From positions 1,798,001-1,862,000 of the forward strand of contig CM057062.1 in NCBI GenBank assembly GCA_029945375.1: a stretch of 64,000 nt of DNA, in the 5' to 3' direction. This DNA comes from Agaricus subrufescens. Its lineage: Eukaryota > Basidiomycota > Agaricomycetes > Agaricales > Agaricaceae. The translations under genes and the position numbers were made by a program. The notes below the pieces were generated by a model. The model saw only the letters and a program-made list of their open reading frames with translations, searched no databases and was not told the origin of the DNA. The first letter of the stretch is position 1. The number at the start of each line of letters is the position of its first letter. Positions 11,115 through 22,589 of the stretch are shown piece by piece.

Positions 11115-12139
11115 CTAGACGTGAGTGAGCATGGGTTTAAGTTTAAAGTTCTTACTTTTAGGAAAGCTCACCTGAACACATTTTTGCAAAAGGCTAGGAG
11201 GTGCAGGTACCAGCGGTGTCAAGGCAGGGGAGTGTGGTGTAGAAGAAGGTGACAGAGGTGGAGATGGTGCCTTGGTAACCAGTACAACGGAGGGTGAAGG
11301 TGAAGCAGGCACAAGCAATTTGAGAGACGTTAACATAAAGGGAGGAGGGGTGTGAACTTTTGACATACTTTACGAGCCGTAGGAAGATCTGGATGCTCAG
11401 CCTGGAAAAGGAAAAAAAGAAAAGAGATAGACATTGAATAGGACAAGCGCTCACCTTATGAACAGTCCAGAGCTTCCAGAGAGTCTCAATCGTTCGATCA
11501 AGGTAGCAGTCGGCAAGAAAAGATGTAGCTACTTTCTTCTGGTTGACAAGGCATATTACTCTAGCCACCTTACAAGTCTTCACTAGAACAGATATGATAT
11601 GGCAGGCAAAGTTGACATTTCCTACAACAGACCAAGAGGTGAGTGCTGGTGAAGAGAGGGAAAGCTGGCGGTGACCCCATTGTTCAAAGTTATTGTCTTC
11701 GTTGAGTGTAGGGTCGTTAGGATCTGCAGCTTCAACCCCCTGAAGCTATCTAACAAGTTCATCAGATGGCTTTCCAACAGAGAATTCGGGCGATAATTTG
11801 AATGCATTGAATAGTGGAGTTAAATCCTTGATCGATGAAAACTCCTCGGAGAGGAGCTCTGTGAACGGTATTCAGTATTTTGATGATATAGGAAGCTCCG
11901 GCATACCACCAAGCGCATCCACTAGACATATCAAGTCAGTCAGTAAAAGAAAGCGGTCGGATTAGGGAAGCCTTACCAGTTGAGGGGATCACGATTTGTG
12001 AGGTGTCGATGTGCTTTGCAGAGCCCGAGTGTGCTGCTGTAGATGAAGATGTAGTGAGAGCCGTCGATACTGGTGAGAAAGCAGATGGTGGGTTGGTTGA
12101 CGGCGGAGTGGTCGACAGCGGGGCAGTTGAGGGCGAGGA

Positions 12140-12270
12140 AGTTGATGACGTGGCAGCTGACAGCGGGATAGCAGACGACGGGGCGGTAGACGGCAGGGCG
12201 GTAGATGGCAGGGCAATAGACGGCAGGGCGGTAGACGGCAGGGCAGTAGACGGCAGGGCAGTAGACGGTG
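12140..12270 (-). repeat. 15-bp coding repeat (LPSTA units)
   Basis: Tandem 15-bp units (plus strand GGCAGGGCGGTAGAC with variants) encode Leu-Pro-Ser-Thr-Ala on the minus strand, with about six clear copies followed by degenerate ones. The repeat sits in the disordered linker of the accessory protein and keeps the frame. Confidence 0.8.
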
Positions 12271-13986
12271 TGGTAGACGGCGGGGTAGTATTGGACGGTA
12301 TTGCAGTCGCTAAAGGTGGGGCGGGGGGTGCCAAAACAGGTTCACCATCCGGTGAACGGAATTCTCCGTCGAGGAGAGCAAATACTGTAAAGGGTGTTAG
12401 TCCACTAGTTTATGAAACGTTTCATACATACCTTTCTTCCTTTTTTTCCTGGCTGGCTTCACAACAGTGGCTGACTGCTCGGACTGCTCGTTCTCAGGAG
12501 CAGGCTGGCTAGTCGAAACAATAGCGGGAGAGTGAGGACGTTTTGTCGATACGGCTGGCATATTGATATCCAAAGGCTCTACAGGGGAGGTACTCTCCGG
12601 CTCTCTTGATTCCTCCCTAGATCGATCGCTATCGAGCCGGGTTTGTATAACATACCGGTAGATCTCCTCAGCTTTCCAATGATAAGCACAGTAGCCAACG
12701 ACGGGATGCACGAGTTCAAGGTGTTGGACAGCTGCCTTCCACTCCTCTGGGCGGTGTTTCCTCCACCACAATCCTGTTTGACGCGTCGGAGCACGGGTAG
12801 GGATAGAGAGGGGGGCCAGTGAAGAAAGGAAGTGAATGCGAGCCGTGTTTTTGATTGCTTCAATGTTACGAAAAGGAGTGCCGTCCTTGTTGCGAATTGC
12901 AGCGCTGAGGATGACCCGGTTGTTCCTGTAAGCGCTGGCATCTCTGTGGCACTCGCCAAGTGTCCACAGGACATCGGGAGAGAAACCAGGGGGGCATTCA
13001 GCAGGAGAGTCGGCGGGAAACTGGCCATAAATCGAGGAGCGGGGTTTATCATTGTTTCTGTCGCATTGAAAGGCCGAGTCACAGGGTTCTGAGTCTTCAG
13101 AAGACCACTTCGTCAGTAGCATTGTCCTATAGTAGCTATTAAGAGACTGCGAATAGAAGGAATGTTTGAAAACTTACGGAGAGGAGAATCGTTGGTCCGA
13201 ATGCAGTCTGTTACCCTCCATCACCTGAACACGGCTTCGCATATCAGCCAGCTCTCGTTGTGCTCCTGCCAATTCGATCCTGAGTGATGCATTTTCAGAT
13301 GAGAGGGTTGCCTTCTCCGAAGCAAGAGCCGCCGCCTCTGAAGCAAGAGTCGCCTTTGCATTGAGGAGCGTGCTGTTCTCGATGAAGAGGCGATATACGT
13401 CGGCATTGCGCAGCATATTCTGGAGTGGTAGATTCGCGATAGCAGTTTCTAGGTTTGCGTGGAGGGGAATTGCTAAGCCGCCTGCAACAGTCTGCGAAGC
13501 CGCCGGAAGGCCGTTTACCATGCTCTGCGAGCCTATGGGAATGTTGCCTACGATGCCCTGGCCAGTCATAGCAGCGTTCTGCGGAGCCATCACAATATTC
13601 CCTGCTATGCCTGTGCTCCCCGTAGCGCTCTGCGACATGTTGACGCTGCCGATGGTTGAGAATTGATTTGTGCGAGAGGGGGAGAGGATGATGACGTGGT
13701 CATCAGGTGAGCAGAAGCTTGTGCTACCGCTGCTAGCAGAGTCAAGGAATAGCGGAGGGCCTTTGCGTGGGGTCGCCAACACCATTATGCCACTGTCAAG
13801 GCCGTTCGTGGAGTTGGCTATGGGGTTATACTTATCAGCTGATTCTGCGCAGACTAATACGCAGATCCTGATGAACTCACCACAAAAGCGCGACATGACC
13901 GCAGCCCAGGTACTGGCCGTGTGCCAGACAAATGGACTTTGAAAGTCAAACAATGTGCGGGTAACCTCGCGACGCGCAACAACCAC

Positions 13987-14115
13987 TTTGTGGTGATTAA
14001 GTAATCAGTTGATCAACATGCGTTCGACATTCGACATTTGCGGTGTTATCACGATAAACAATAGAACAAGGCAGTGTGGGTTCTCACACGTCCATTCCTC
14101 ACCCAGTCCACCACC
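13987..14115. promoter_or_regulatory. Shared divergent promoter region of the inner element
   Basis: Only 129 bp separate the start codons of the minus-strand accessory gene (ATG at 13984-13986) and the plus-strand transposase (ATG at 14116-14118, context CCACCATGA). Any promoter elements of both genes must lie here or overlap coding sequence, so co-regulation is likely. No specific factor site is claimed. Confidence 0.55.
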
Positions 14116-17100
14116 ATGATCTACTGCTACTGTACTAAGTGTGAAGGCAGGAAGGAATACCTTCCTCGAACAGTCCGAAAGCATCTGAAAAAGGATGAAG
14201 ACTACTTGGAGCAATCAATAGACCCACGAGACACGGAGTTTATACAACGAGCGATTATAAAGACGCTGCAATCTTTGAATTCTGAGCTCGTTGAAGACGA
14301 GTCTGACCAGAGCATCCCTGCTTCCACCTCCGCACACAATTTCACCAGCTCAGATACCCAGGCTCTTGGTTACCACCTCAGTCCATCTCCTGATCCTATA
14401 CCCCCGGCCCTTGACGATATCGACGATACTGGTCGGTCTCTCAATCTCGCAGGCCCAGGCATCTTCGACAACTCAGATTCACCACTCAAACTCATGGGTC
14501 CAGACATTCCAGACAACTTTACTCCATCTCTTCCATTCAATGCCCCTGACTCTATATCCAAGGCCGATACTTGGGGTGAAGATAGTGACTCCGAGGATCC
14601 GAAAAGCGAGAGTGAAGGCAGCTGTAAAGCGTAGGCTTTACAGATCATCACTCAGTTCCCTTAAGTCACACTCGATACGCTTTAGCCCGTTAATTAGGGA
14701 ACGTAGTAAGTACGACAGTGGGGGTAAAAAGCAACTACTGTTCGTCACATAACATCATGAGTATATAAGCCCATCAGTCATCATTTACATAAGGTTCATG
14801 AGACAATGACCGGATCACTATGGTCATTGTAGAGAAGGGTTATTTTCCCCTTACAGCAGCTCTAGCATATATTCTCGGGTATCTGATGATGAAAACAGGA
14901 TGGATGTTGATTCATCTTCAGACTCTAGCAAGGTTATGTGCACAGATGATATTCCAGAGCTTGTCAAACTTTGGAATGACCTTTTAGGTGAGTATTGTAT
15001 TTAAAGAAATGTTTTCAAGTATTGAATTTGTTTGAAGGCAATTACACTCTACCCGAAAATCCACCAAACACACCTTTCACACCCCAAGAGCTAGATCAGT
15101 CTGAACATATTACACTAAAGCATTATATGGCTTGGCAAAACTCTAATGGGACCGTTGCTGCTTACAACGCACATCGGAGAGTTCTCCAAGATGTGCTTGG
15201 TGATGAACCAAAAGTTTTGTCACTCTACTGAGCTCGGTCCCTTGCCAAAGAATTGACACAACTACATCCCTGTTCTATCGATATGTGCCCAAACAGCTGT
15301 ATTGCCTATACTGGATCTTATGCTGGTCTTAACTCATGCCCTTTTGTGAAAAAAGGGAAGACGACTTGTGGTACTGCCCGTTACATATCCCCAAACAAGC
15401 CAGCTACTCAGTTTACCATTCTTCCTGTCATGAATAGAATCAAGGCAATGTTTGCAAATGTTGAGACTGCAAACTTGCTTCGTCACTGAGATCGTTGCTT
15501 GAAAGAGGCTATCTCTTTAGTTGCTACAGCTAAAGATGTTCCTCTTTCAGATTTTCCTACAGGAACTATTCACCGACATCATTTCCAAAACCTGGATTTG
15601 TTCCAGGATCCTCGTGATATTGCATTTGCTCTCTCAACTGATGGTGCTCAGCTGACGATGAAAAAGCAATCCAATACATGGGTTCTCATTCTTATCCTGC
15701 TTAACCTTCCCCCTGAAATCTGCTACCAATCAAATAATGTCATTATTGTCTTGGCAACACCTGGTCCCAACTCTCCTGGAAATATTGAATCATTCCTACA
15801 TCCTCTTTTTGAGGAGATGATACAGGCTAGTGAAGGACTGTGGATGTGGGATGCTATTGACTCATCCTACTTTGTCTTACGAGCATGGATTGTCATGGCC
15901 CTTGGAGACATGCTGGGATCAGCTAAACTTAACGGAATGGCTGGTCATTCAGCTATCTTTGGAGATCACTTTAGTCTCACTCAAGCTGCATATTCAAGCA
16001 TTCAATCTGGAGCAAAAGCACAATACTATCCATTAAATCCTCCTCAAAACGACTCCTATAATCCAACTCGACCACTCTATTCTGATGGAAAAGTCCCTCT
16101 CCGCACAGAAGATGATTATTGGAAAACTATTTCTTCACTTCTTGATCCATCAAATTCAAAAGCTACCACTACAAAAATCACAAAATCAACTGGAATATCA
16201 AGGATGCCACTATGTGCAGCTAGTGAAGCATTTATTCATCCCAGTTTTTTTCCTCTTGATCCTTTCCATCTTTTCATGGAAAACAATGCTCCATTTCTAT
16301 GGGACTTGTGGACAAGCACTGCTTTTAGTGGAGCTAATGAACACATCCATATGTCTGCTCAAATGACTAGAACACTTGGCCAGTGTGTTGTATCAGCTAT
16401 GGCAACTCTACCTCCCTCTTTCTGTGGTGTTATCCGGGATCCAGCTCTGAAGCAAAACAGCCAGTACAAGATGTATGAGTGGATGGGTCTTACTCTCTGG
16501 TATATGGTTCCCATCTGTCTTGAGATGGGGTTCAACTATCCTGTAGTTGAACATTATTCAGAGTTCATCGAAATTGTCACATTTGCTATGTCTCTACATC
16601 CACATACCAAGAGAGACCTTGGGCCTCTTCAAAGGAAGATAGTCAACTTTTTGCTATGCTTCGAGCAGCTCTACATTGGTGATGATCCAGAGAAGATTAA
16701 TCGGGCACGTTTATGCATATTCCAACTTATTCACATTCCTATTCATATCAAATGGAATGGATCTGTCCGGGTGGGATCACAAGCTACAGTGGAACGAACA
16801 ATTGGGGAGCTAGGTCATAAAATCCGGTCAAAAAAGGAGCCATTTGCCAATCTCAGCAATATTATTGTGGATAAAGAGCGTGTTCGCATTCTTGGGCTAC
16901 TATATCCAGATCTAGAACCCCAGAAACCACAACTTCCTCCTAAACTTCACCTTTTATCAAATTTTCCTCTCAAACTGCTTGATCATGCTAGCTACAATCT
17001 TGTAGTGGAGTATGTTTCAAAGGTTTTGGGATTTCATGTCACTGATCCAGATTCCATGGCCTTGTATGGGAAATTACAACTCAAAAATGGGCGTACTTTG

Positions 17101-17568
17101 CGAAGTAGGATATATGAAACACAGGGCAAGTTGTCAAAACGGAACTATCGCTGGTTTGAGGTAAGTAATCTCTTGTATATTTGTTGATGTATCTAAAGCT
17201 TTACAAACTAGGCTTTCCCAGACAATGTGACTGTTGGGCAACAAGATATGAGCCCTACACCAGAGATGCAAGTATATGGAGAGGTAATAATGTTTGTTGA
17301 AACTAAAGTTGGAGATCAGTGCATTCAAATGGTGGTATACAAACGGATCACAAATGTTTGTAGAAAGCTATGCACTCTTCGGGGAAAATGGGATTTGCAG
17401 AGTCAGGTTGATATTGCTTCAATAGAAGCAATAGTTGATATAGTAGGTATATGGGAATCAGGGTTCTCAGATTGGGTTTATATTTTGCGCAAGCATCCTG
17501 GAGTAGAGCTATTACATCTGGAGGAGAGAGGACAAATAAGGACAGATTTGGTAGATAAAGATGACTAG
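14116..17568 (+). pseudogene. Tnp2-type DDE transposase of inner element (two premature stops)
   Basis: The start at 14116 has a good context and precedes a Cys-rich N-terminal zinc-binding-like motif (CYCTKCEGRKEY). After an acidic linker come exons of which the last three are clear: an exon ending at 14987, 15038-17160 and 17212-17568 (introns 14988-15037 and 17161-17211). The core shows FALSTDGAQL (first Asp), ALGDMLGSAKLNGMAGH, then PLDPFHLFMENN and VERTIGELGHKI (likely Glu), as in Tnp2/CACTA-related transposases. The C-terminal exon has QVYGEV. In-frame TGA codons at 15229-15231 (after VLSLY) and 15487-15489 (after LLRH) sit where Arg would be CGA. The first intron borders (about 14630-14880) are unresolved. 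Confidence 0.8.
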
Positions 17569-17810
17569 AACTTTCCCCCTTGTTAAGGACTTAGTAACAA
17601 GATGTATTATCCAAATTGCTGAACACTACTTCTAAGACACTGTTATATCCTGCTTTCTGAAACCTTCCAATAAGAGACCAACCATAGCCAATGTTGCATC
17701 CAGCAATATAGATCAAGTAGTCTCTAGTCATGGGATCATACTTGAGCTTTTGCTGAGACTAGTCTCTAAAGATACAGGCAAAAGTGCACTAGCACAACAA
17801 TTGACAATAT

Positions 17811-17970
17811 GTGAAAACAGAATGGCAATCCAAGATGAAATATGGAATGGAGATCCGAGATGGAATACGGAATGGAGATCTGAGACGGAATACGGAATGG
17901 AGATCTGAGACGGAATACGGAATGGAGATCCGAGATGGAATACAGAATGGAGATCCAAGACAGAACATGG
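17811..17970 (+). repeat. 25-bp tandem repeat near the right end of inner element
   Basis: About six copies of a 25-bp unit (consensus GAATGGAGATCYGAGAYGGAATACG) lie 730-890 bp inside the right terminus, downstream of the transposase stop. Differences are mostly C/T and A/G. Position and clustering fit subterminal repeats. Confidence 0.75.
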
Positions 17971-18691
17971 AATGTCCAAGACTGAAAGCAGATCAGGGAT
18001 GTGATTAAGCCAGATGAGTCATAGGCAATTGTTGTGGAATATCAGTAAAGTTCCAGAACCAGATATGCCATAGCCAGCTTCCATCATTGAATATTGAGGA
18101 GCTGTTCACTGTCAATGCAGAGCAGTAGAATAGTCACATACTTTCATGAAAATATTAGGCAGTGACAGAAAATGCACCTAGACAACTTAAGTGGCTCACA
18201 AATGAACAAATGCTTACCATCAATATGAAATCATCATCTACAAATGCCATAGTGGTCACAAACTTTACAAAAAGTGTTGGGTAATAAGCATTTAGCTAAA
18301 CCTCTAATGGAGACACTAAACATGCAATGAAGTTGCGAAAAACCTAGAATATACTGTATACTTTGTGTAATTTCAACCCAGTAACTTAAAATTTGATTAT
18401 ACCGTACAAAACTGTTCTTTGGAATGTATACTCTGCACTGTTATTCTGTTTCAGACTTGTGAACGTGAGGCCAAGAACCATATGTACATCAGTACCTAAA
18501 GTTGTTCTGGCATTATACAGCCTTTTCACTAGTATCATACAGGCGGTCTCCAGGCATCCCCCTGGCATTCTCCAGGGTATACAAATACAGATTCACACGT
18601 AAACTCAGGGGTACACTCAATCCCATGGATCTGATTTATCCTGGAGACACCCAGAATTAACCCGGAATAACCTAAATAGCGCTGAAAGTAT

Positions 18692-18709
18692 TTTTTACTG
18701 AGTGTAACC
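18692..18709 (+). repeat. Right TIR and target duplication of inner element
   Basis: TTTTTACTGAG at 18692-18702 is the exact reverse complement of the left terminus. TGTAACC at 18703-18709 matches TGTGACC at the left except for one G/A difference. Confidence 0.8.
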
Positions 18710-20529
18710 TATGAGTCACAATATTGGGTACAGGTGCGCCAAATGCAGATGGTATAGTTTCTTTAGCGGCAGCAGTAGCCTCTCCTATATCACTCCATAT
18801 GTTGGGCTCAATGAAATAGTCTTGTTCTTGATGTTCCAAGTCCTTGAAGGTGCCGGTCCAGAGGAGAATCAAGTTTGGAATTAAATTTTCCCAGATAATA
18901 TGCATGAAATCAAATGGAAAAGAGGTCGGAAAAGTGATAGATGATATGGTACTGAGGATTGGAACTCCCTTGATACCATATTCCTTTGATAGCTTCTCAT
19001 GCTTAGCAATATTGCTGGCATTTCAACTTTGGCAGCTTGGGCAAGAAACTCATGATGATTTTGCAAGGGAAGATCTGACAGATCATATTGTTTGGGATTG
19101 ACATAGTGAAATCCATTTTGTTTTAGAGGAAGATAATAGACATTCGATGCTCCACCACGAATGCCTTTGATGTTACAAATCTGGCAAGGAGATATGCCAT
19201 TGGCACCTTTCATACGCATTACCATTGCCATTGCAGGGATATCACCAAATACTATGATCAAATGCACATGAAGGGAGAAAAATGAGGTGGTAGCCAGATC
19301 AAAGGTTCTAACTCCAATTGAAAGTTGGCGTAGTTCCTGAACCAATGGCCACAAGAATGAGTCCATATCATGGGGCTTCTTTGGTCCTGGAATAGTTCCA
19401 AGATTGATGCAGTAGCGCTTTTGGAACCGGATTTCAGGGGAAAGGTTGTAGTTAAAAAGTATGATGGGCCAGCAAGTTTTGTTTCGCCGTTTAAAGGGTG
19501 CAAATCCATCCATTGATAGTCCAAGAGCAATGTCATGTTTGTCAGAGAAGTAGCGAGAAGGTTGAGCATCTTTGGAGCCTTCAGTGGGGATGTTTTTGGT
19601 GAGCAACAATTGGTAGTGAGAGCCATCAAAGATGTCGGAAATCTTGCCTGGCTCATTCAGGAGATCTCCTCGGTAGCTCATCAACTTTGAGTGTTGGAGG
19701 TTAGATACCATGGCTTGGAGATGAGGGATGAGTGGGAGATAGGCAAAGACCTGCCATGGCTTCCCCCTTGCATCATGCACTGGCTCATGGCAATGCGGGC
19801 ATTCTGTCAGGTCTTTATATGGTCAGGTATAGCAGATACAGCTATTAATGCAACAGCTATAGTATCTTGCTTGAAAACCAGACAGCTCTTGAACATGTCT
19901 TTTTGTAACTTGGAGGGTAACATGTGGGGATGAGGGAAAGACAGCTGATAATAACCGGAACATTTTTTCAGTCAGATGTTGTTCCATTTTCAAGATCTAT
20001 TTTCAAAGCAAAATTAAGTCAATATCATGTAGATAATCATCTAGAGCTATATCAACAAAACCTAAGGTTTTGATACTGTAGCGGAAAATGTACCTGAGGA
20101 AGAATGTAGAAAGTTTTCCTCCACCCAGTCACCAAAAGTCAACTCAGCTTCTGTATATTCCTCTCCTATAGTCTCATTCTCCTCCTCAACACCCTCATCA
20201 TCATCACCTTCTCCCTCATCACTTTCCTCATTACCTTCTTTGCAGCTACCTTCATCATCTCCTTCATCAGGGGTAAGGGTTTGTAATCTTTTCCTCCTTT
20301 CATGTAGAGCATCGATTGGTGAGCCCAAATGCTTAGCAGGTAAGCTCATTCCCATGCCGTCTTCCTCTCCTTGTAGGAACTGCGTTGTTTCCAAAGTAGC
20401 TGCTGTGATCTTGGGTCTGGTCCTGCCTCTAAGATGTGCACATTTAGTGGAATATGTGACGGTCCAACCACATCCACATGTACAAGGGATTTTGGTGTTC
20501 TTTTTAGAGGGAATGGAGTTATCTGGCAT
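18703..20529 (-). pseudogene. Tnp2-type transposase, N-terminal half (outer element)
   Basis: The minus-strand gene starts at 20529. Exon 1 (20529-20094) has a CTCGCGWTVTY...CAHLRG zinc-like motif and a long acidic linker. After an intron, the next exon contains ECPHCHEPVHDARGKPW and AYLPLIPHLQ, then LGLSMDGFAPF (first Asp), VFGDIPAMAMVM, SPCQICNIKG (CxxC) and FDFMHIIWENLIPN, and ends at the inner element border after SAFGAPVPNIVTH. The protein continues at 10409. Damage besides the insertion: a TGA at 19823-19825 after SCICYT, and a frameshift near 19018 (the sequence after AAKVE continues in another frame as ASNIAKHEKL). Homology of motif order to Tnp2 transposases is from memory of the family. 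Confidence 0.8.
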
Positions 20530-20916
20530 GGTGGTTCAGTAGTATGGTTGACATCTGTAGGTGGTGTTAAGTTACTCACCACATGACTCATGAGCAACAG
20601 CCAAATTAGTAGCCACACAATCTGAGGAAGAATGGGAATGCTACTTTTCTACTAGGGATGGATAATAAGAACATTGAACTTGATACCTGAATTCACAGCG
20701 GTGGAGACGTTGATGCCAGTGTGAAGTTGTAAAGCATTGCTAAGGGAGGGCAAGTCGACCAGGGGAGAGAGGTTTGCCACATGGAGAGCGAAGTAGATGT
20801 AATTCTAGTTTTAAAGGTTGGGGACGAGGAGTGACAGAGGGCAAGGGCAGATGCTATCGCACTCTGGAGGAGAAATTAAGTACACAATACAAAGATAAAA
20901 GGAGGAGGGAACATGC

Positions 20917-21852
20917 CTATATCAGGCCAAGTTGCTGGGGTGGTGGCATGAATGAGGGAAGGGATGGCGAAGGGAGAGGAATGCAAAAGGTGGAGATGAA
21001 AGTGTCCTGCGGAAGGGGTGAGGCAGAAGAGGGCAGTATGGAAGAGAGAAAAGCATACTGGAACAGAGTGGCCGGCTTGGGCATGGATGTAGGTAACAAA
21101 TACCTGCTGAAGACATGCCTCATGTGATGTGAATGATACAGGAGTGAGGTAGACACGAGAGGAGATTGTATTCTCGGACCTGTGATTGTGTGTGAGTGAG
21201 TAGGATGGGAGAAGGAGGTAGGTTGACCAACCCAATCATCCACATCCAGATAAACGCAGTCCAAGGCCTCGATGCTTCTACCAGGGAGGATAGTCTGAGA
21301 ATTCTCGCAGGTAGTAGATAGAGCTTTCAGGTTAGGTAGGGCACCTTTCATAAGAAAGGGTAAGGGTGTCATTTTGAGAGATAGGGTTTGGCGGGCAAGG
21401 AAGCGGGTCATAAGGTCCGCTGGGCATAGGTCAGGATACTTGTGTACCCAGTTCCATCGAAGTTCAATTAGTTGGAAGGGGTAGTTCAGTAGTGCTTGCA
21501 GAACGGTTTTGAGGTTTGGTGTTGGGTAAGTAAAGATCATGAGTGACTTGAGATTGGTCATGAGGGGCAGGGCAGCGATCAACAGATGGGGCGTGCATGA
21601 ATCAGCATATGGAGTGACAAGCTCTTGTACGTGGCAGGCAAGGTGGGTATTCTGCAGAATGGTGTCCAGGAAAGATGAGAAGCTGGGGTGCACATTGTGC
21701 CACTGGTCTGTGCGGTAGACCACGTACAGGCGCTGCTGGGCACAGTGCACAAGCACACGGGAGGTCAGGCAGAGGGCGGCGAGGGACTGGAAGTGGTCTG
21801 GGACAAGCTCAACGATGAGTTCACAGATCTCGAGGGGGAATGCAGGCGACAT
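20917..21852 (-). CDS. F-box-like protein, 311 residues, possibly truncated
   Basis: An uninterrupted ORF starts MSPAFPLEICELIVELVP, which fits the N-terminal F-box pattern of mushroom F-box proteins (Phe-Pro-Leu-Glu-Ile, hydrophobic spacing, then LAALCLTSRVLV). F-box proteins present substrates to SCF ubiquitin ligases through Skp1. The middle has Leu-rich segments (LTNLKSLMIF, LPNLKALST) as in the usual degenerate LRR-like partner region. The last 90 residues are Ser/Pro/His rich and unlike the rest, and the protein is shorter than the typical 400-550 residues. The 3' end may therefore be truncated or read into unrelated DNA. It lies about 390 bp beyond the start of the outer transposase and is transcribed towards it. 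Confidence 0.6.
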   Translation of the reverse strand: MSPAFPLEICELIVELVPDHFQSLAALCLTSRVLVHCAQQRLYVVYRTDQWHNVHPSFSSFLDTILQNTHLACHVQELVTPYADSCTPHLLIAALPLMTNLKSLMIFTYPTPNLKTVLQALLNYPFQLIELRWNWVHKYPDLCPADLMTRFLARQTLSLKMTPLPFLMKGALPNLKALSTTCENSQTILPGRSIEALDCVYLDVDDWVGQPTSFSHPTHSHTITGPRIQSPLVSTSLLYHSHHMRHVFSRYLLPTSMPKPATLFQYAFLSSILPSSASPLPQDTFISTFCIPLPSPSLPSFMPPPQQLGLI

Positions 21853-22589
21853 GGGCAGTGGTATGGGACAAATTGATGCAAACCTTAACCCTGCTGATGG
21901 GGCCTCTCATCCAGCGACCACCACCACGTCCTCATCGTCCATCACAACCAGCCCACGAATTTTATTTTCACATACAGTAGATGACTCCGAGCCATGTCTG
22001 TTGCTGTCAATCTGCAAAACTTTTCAGGTACATCCGTCATCCCCTCATGCCTCATCACCTACTGATCGCCCCCAGCTCTGTCAGAGAACCAGGACAATGA
22101 CTTTGACTTCCACTCGCAGTCTGGTTCTCCAAAATGCCCTCGTGACACACATGGGTGACTGCCCATGATGCGCATGTTGATGGCCACAGAAGATTGAAAT
22201 GTTGATGGCCCCGTTACCACTAATCCCATAATGTGCCATGATTACCCACAACCTAATAATGTTCCTGCCAACACCCTTGACACCACGCTTGCTAACTGGG
22301 TAGAGGATGGCCCTAGCACCCTCAGAAAGTGCCGTTCTCTTCAGGGCTCTCAGCCGAGAACTGGGACAATGATTGTTTTGACAAGGCTGACTCTCCTGTC
22401 CGACAGTCTCCCTGAGCCACTGATACTCCTTCCAAGAGCAATACTAGTGGTAAACTACGTGTAGGCATACCTTTGCATCATCAGAGACTGCCCCGTCACT
22501 ATGAGGAACAAGAACATGAGAGCTGGGGCAATGAGTTTAACCTCAAATTTTCGACAACAAGGACCCAGAACACTCTTGCATGATACTCT

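Larger units (their letters stand above)
10910..13986 (-). pseudogene. SAP-domain accessory protein of inner element (two premature stops)
   Basis: Nine exons could be chained on the minus strand with every phase closing: 13986-13881, 13817-13178, 13126-12432, 12384-11977, 11921-11455, 11401-11369, 11270-11172, 11114-11036, 10986-10910 (2604 nt, 868 codons; the final exon was not found). The protein has an N-terminal block SPFVWHTASTW, a Ser/Ala-rich linker, a coiled coil (repeated ATLASE/NASLR units at 13200-13380), a WKAEEIYRYV block near 12660, a Pro/Ser/Thr repeat (LPSTA units, about 12140-12260), and a C-terminal SAP domain (LKLDELRELIKVRG, 10987-11114). SAP domains bind AT-rich DNA, so a role in binding element ends is plausible but inferred. 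In-frame stops are TGA 11872-11874 and TAG 11746-11748. Confidence 0.75.
10410..18702 (+). mobile_element. Tnp2-type DNA transposon inserted in another Tnp2-type transposase gene (inner element)
   Basis: The 8293-bp insert begins CTCAGTAAAAA (10410-10420) and ends TTTTTACTGAG (18692-18702), a perfect 11-bp terminal inverted repeat with weaker similarity for about 20 further bases. It is flanked by TGTGACC (10403-10409) and TGTAACC (18703-18709), a 7-bp target duplication with one mismatch. Removing the insert and one copy restores an uninterrupted frame in the outer transposase (PNIVTH, then RSQ, then MTAET), which strongly supports the borders. Inside are a plus-strand transposase (14116-17568) and a minus-strand SAP-domain gene (13986 to about 10910), plus repeats near both ends. 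Both genes carry stops, so this copy is not autonomous now. Confidence 0.85.

Noticed and set aside
12003..12512. Plus-strand ORF rich in Val-Asp-Gly over the LPSTA repeat
   Set aside because: Antisense shadow of a 15-bp coding repeat. The minus strand closes nine exons in phase through it.
17728..18008. ORFs on both strands over the 25-bp array
   Set aside because: They arise from the tandem repeat and have no support outside it.
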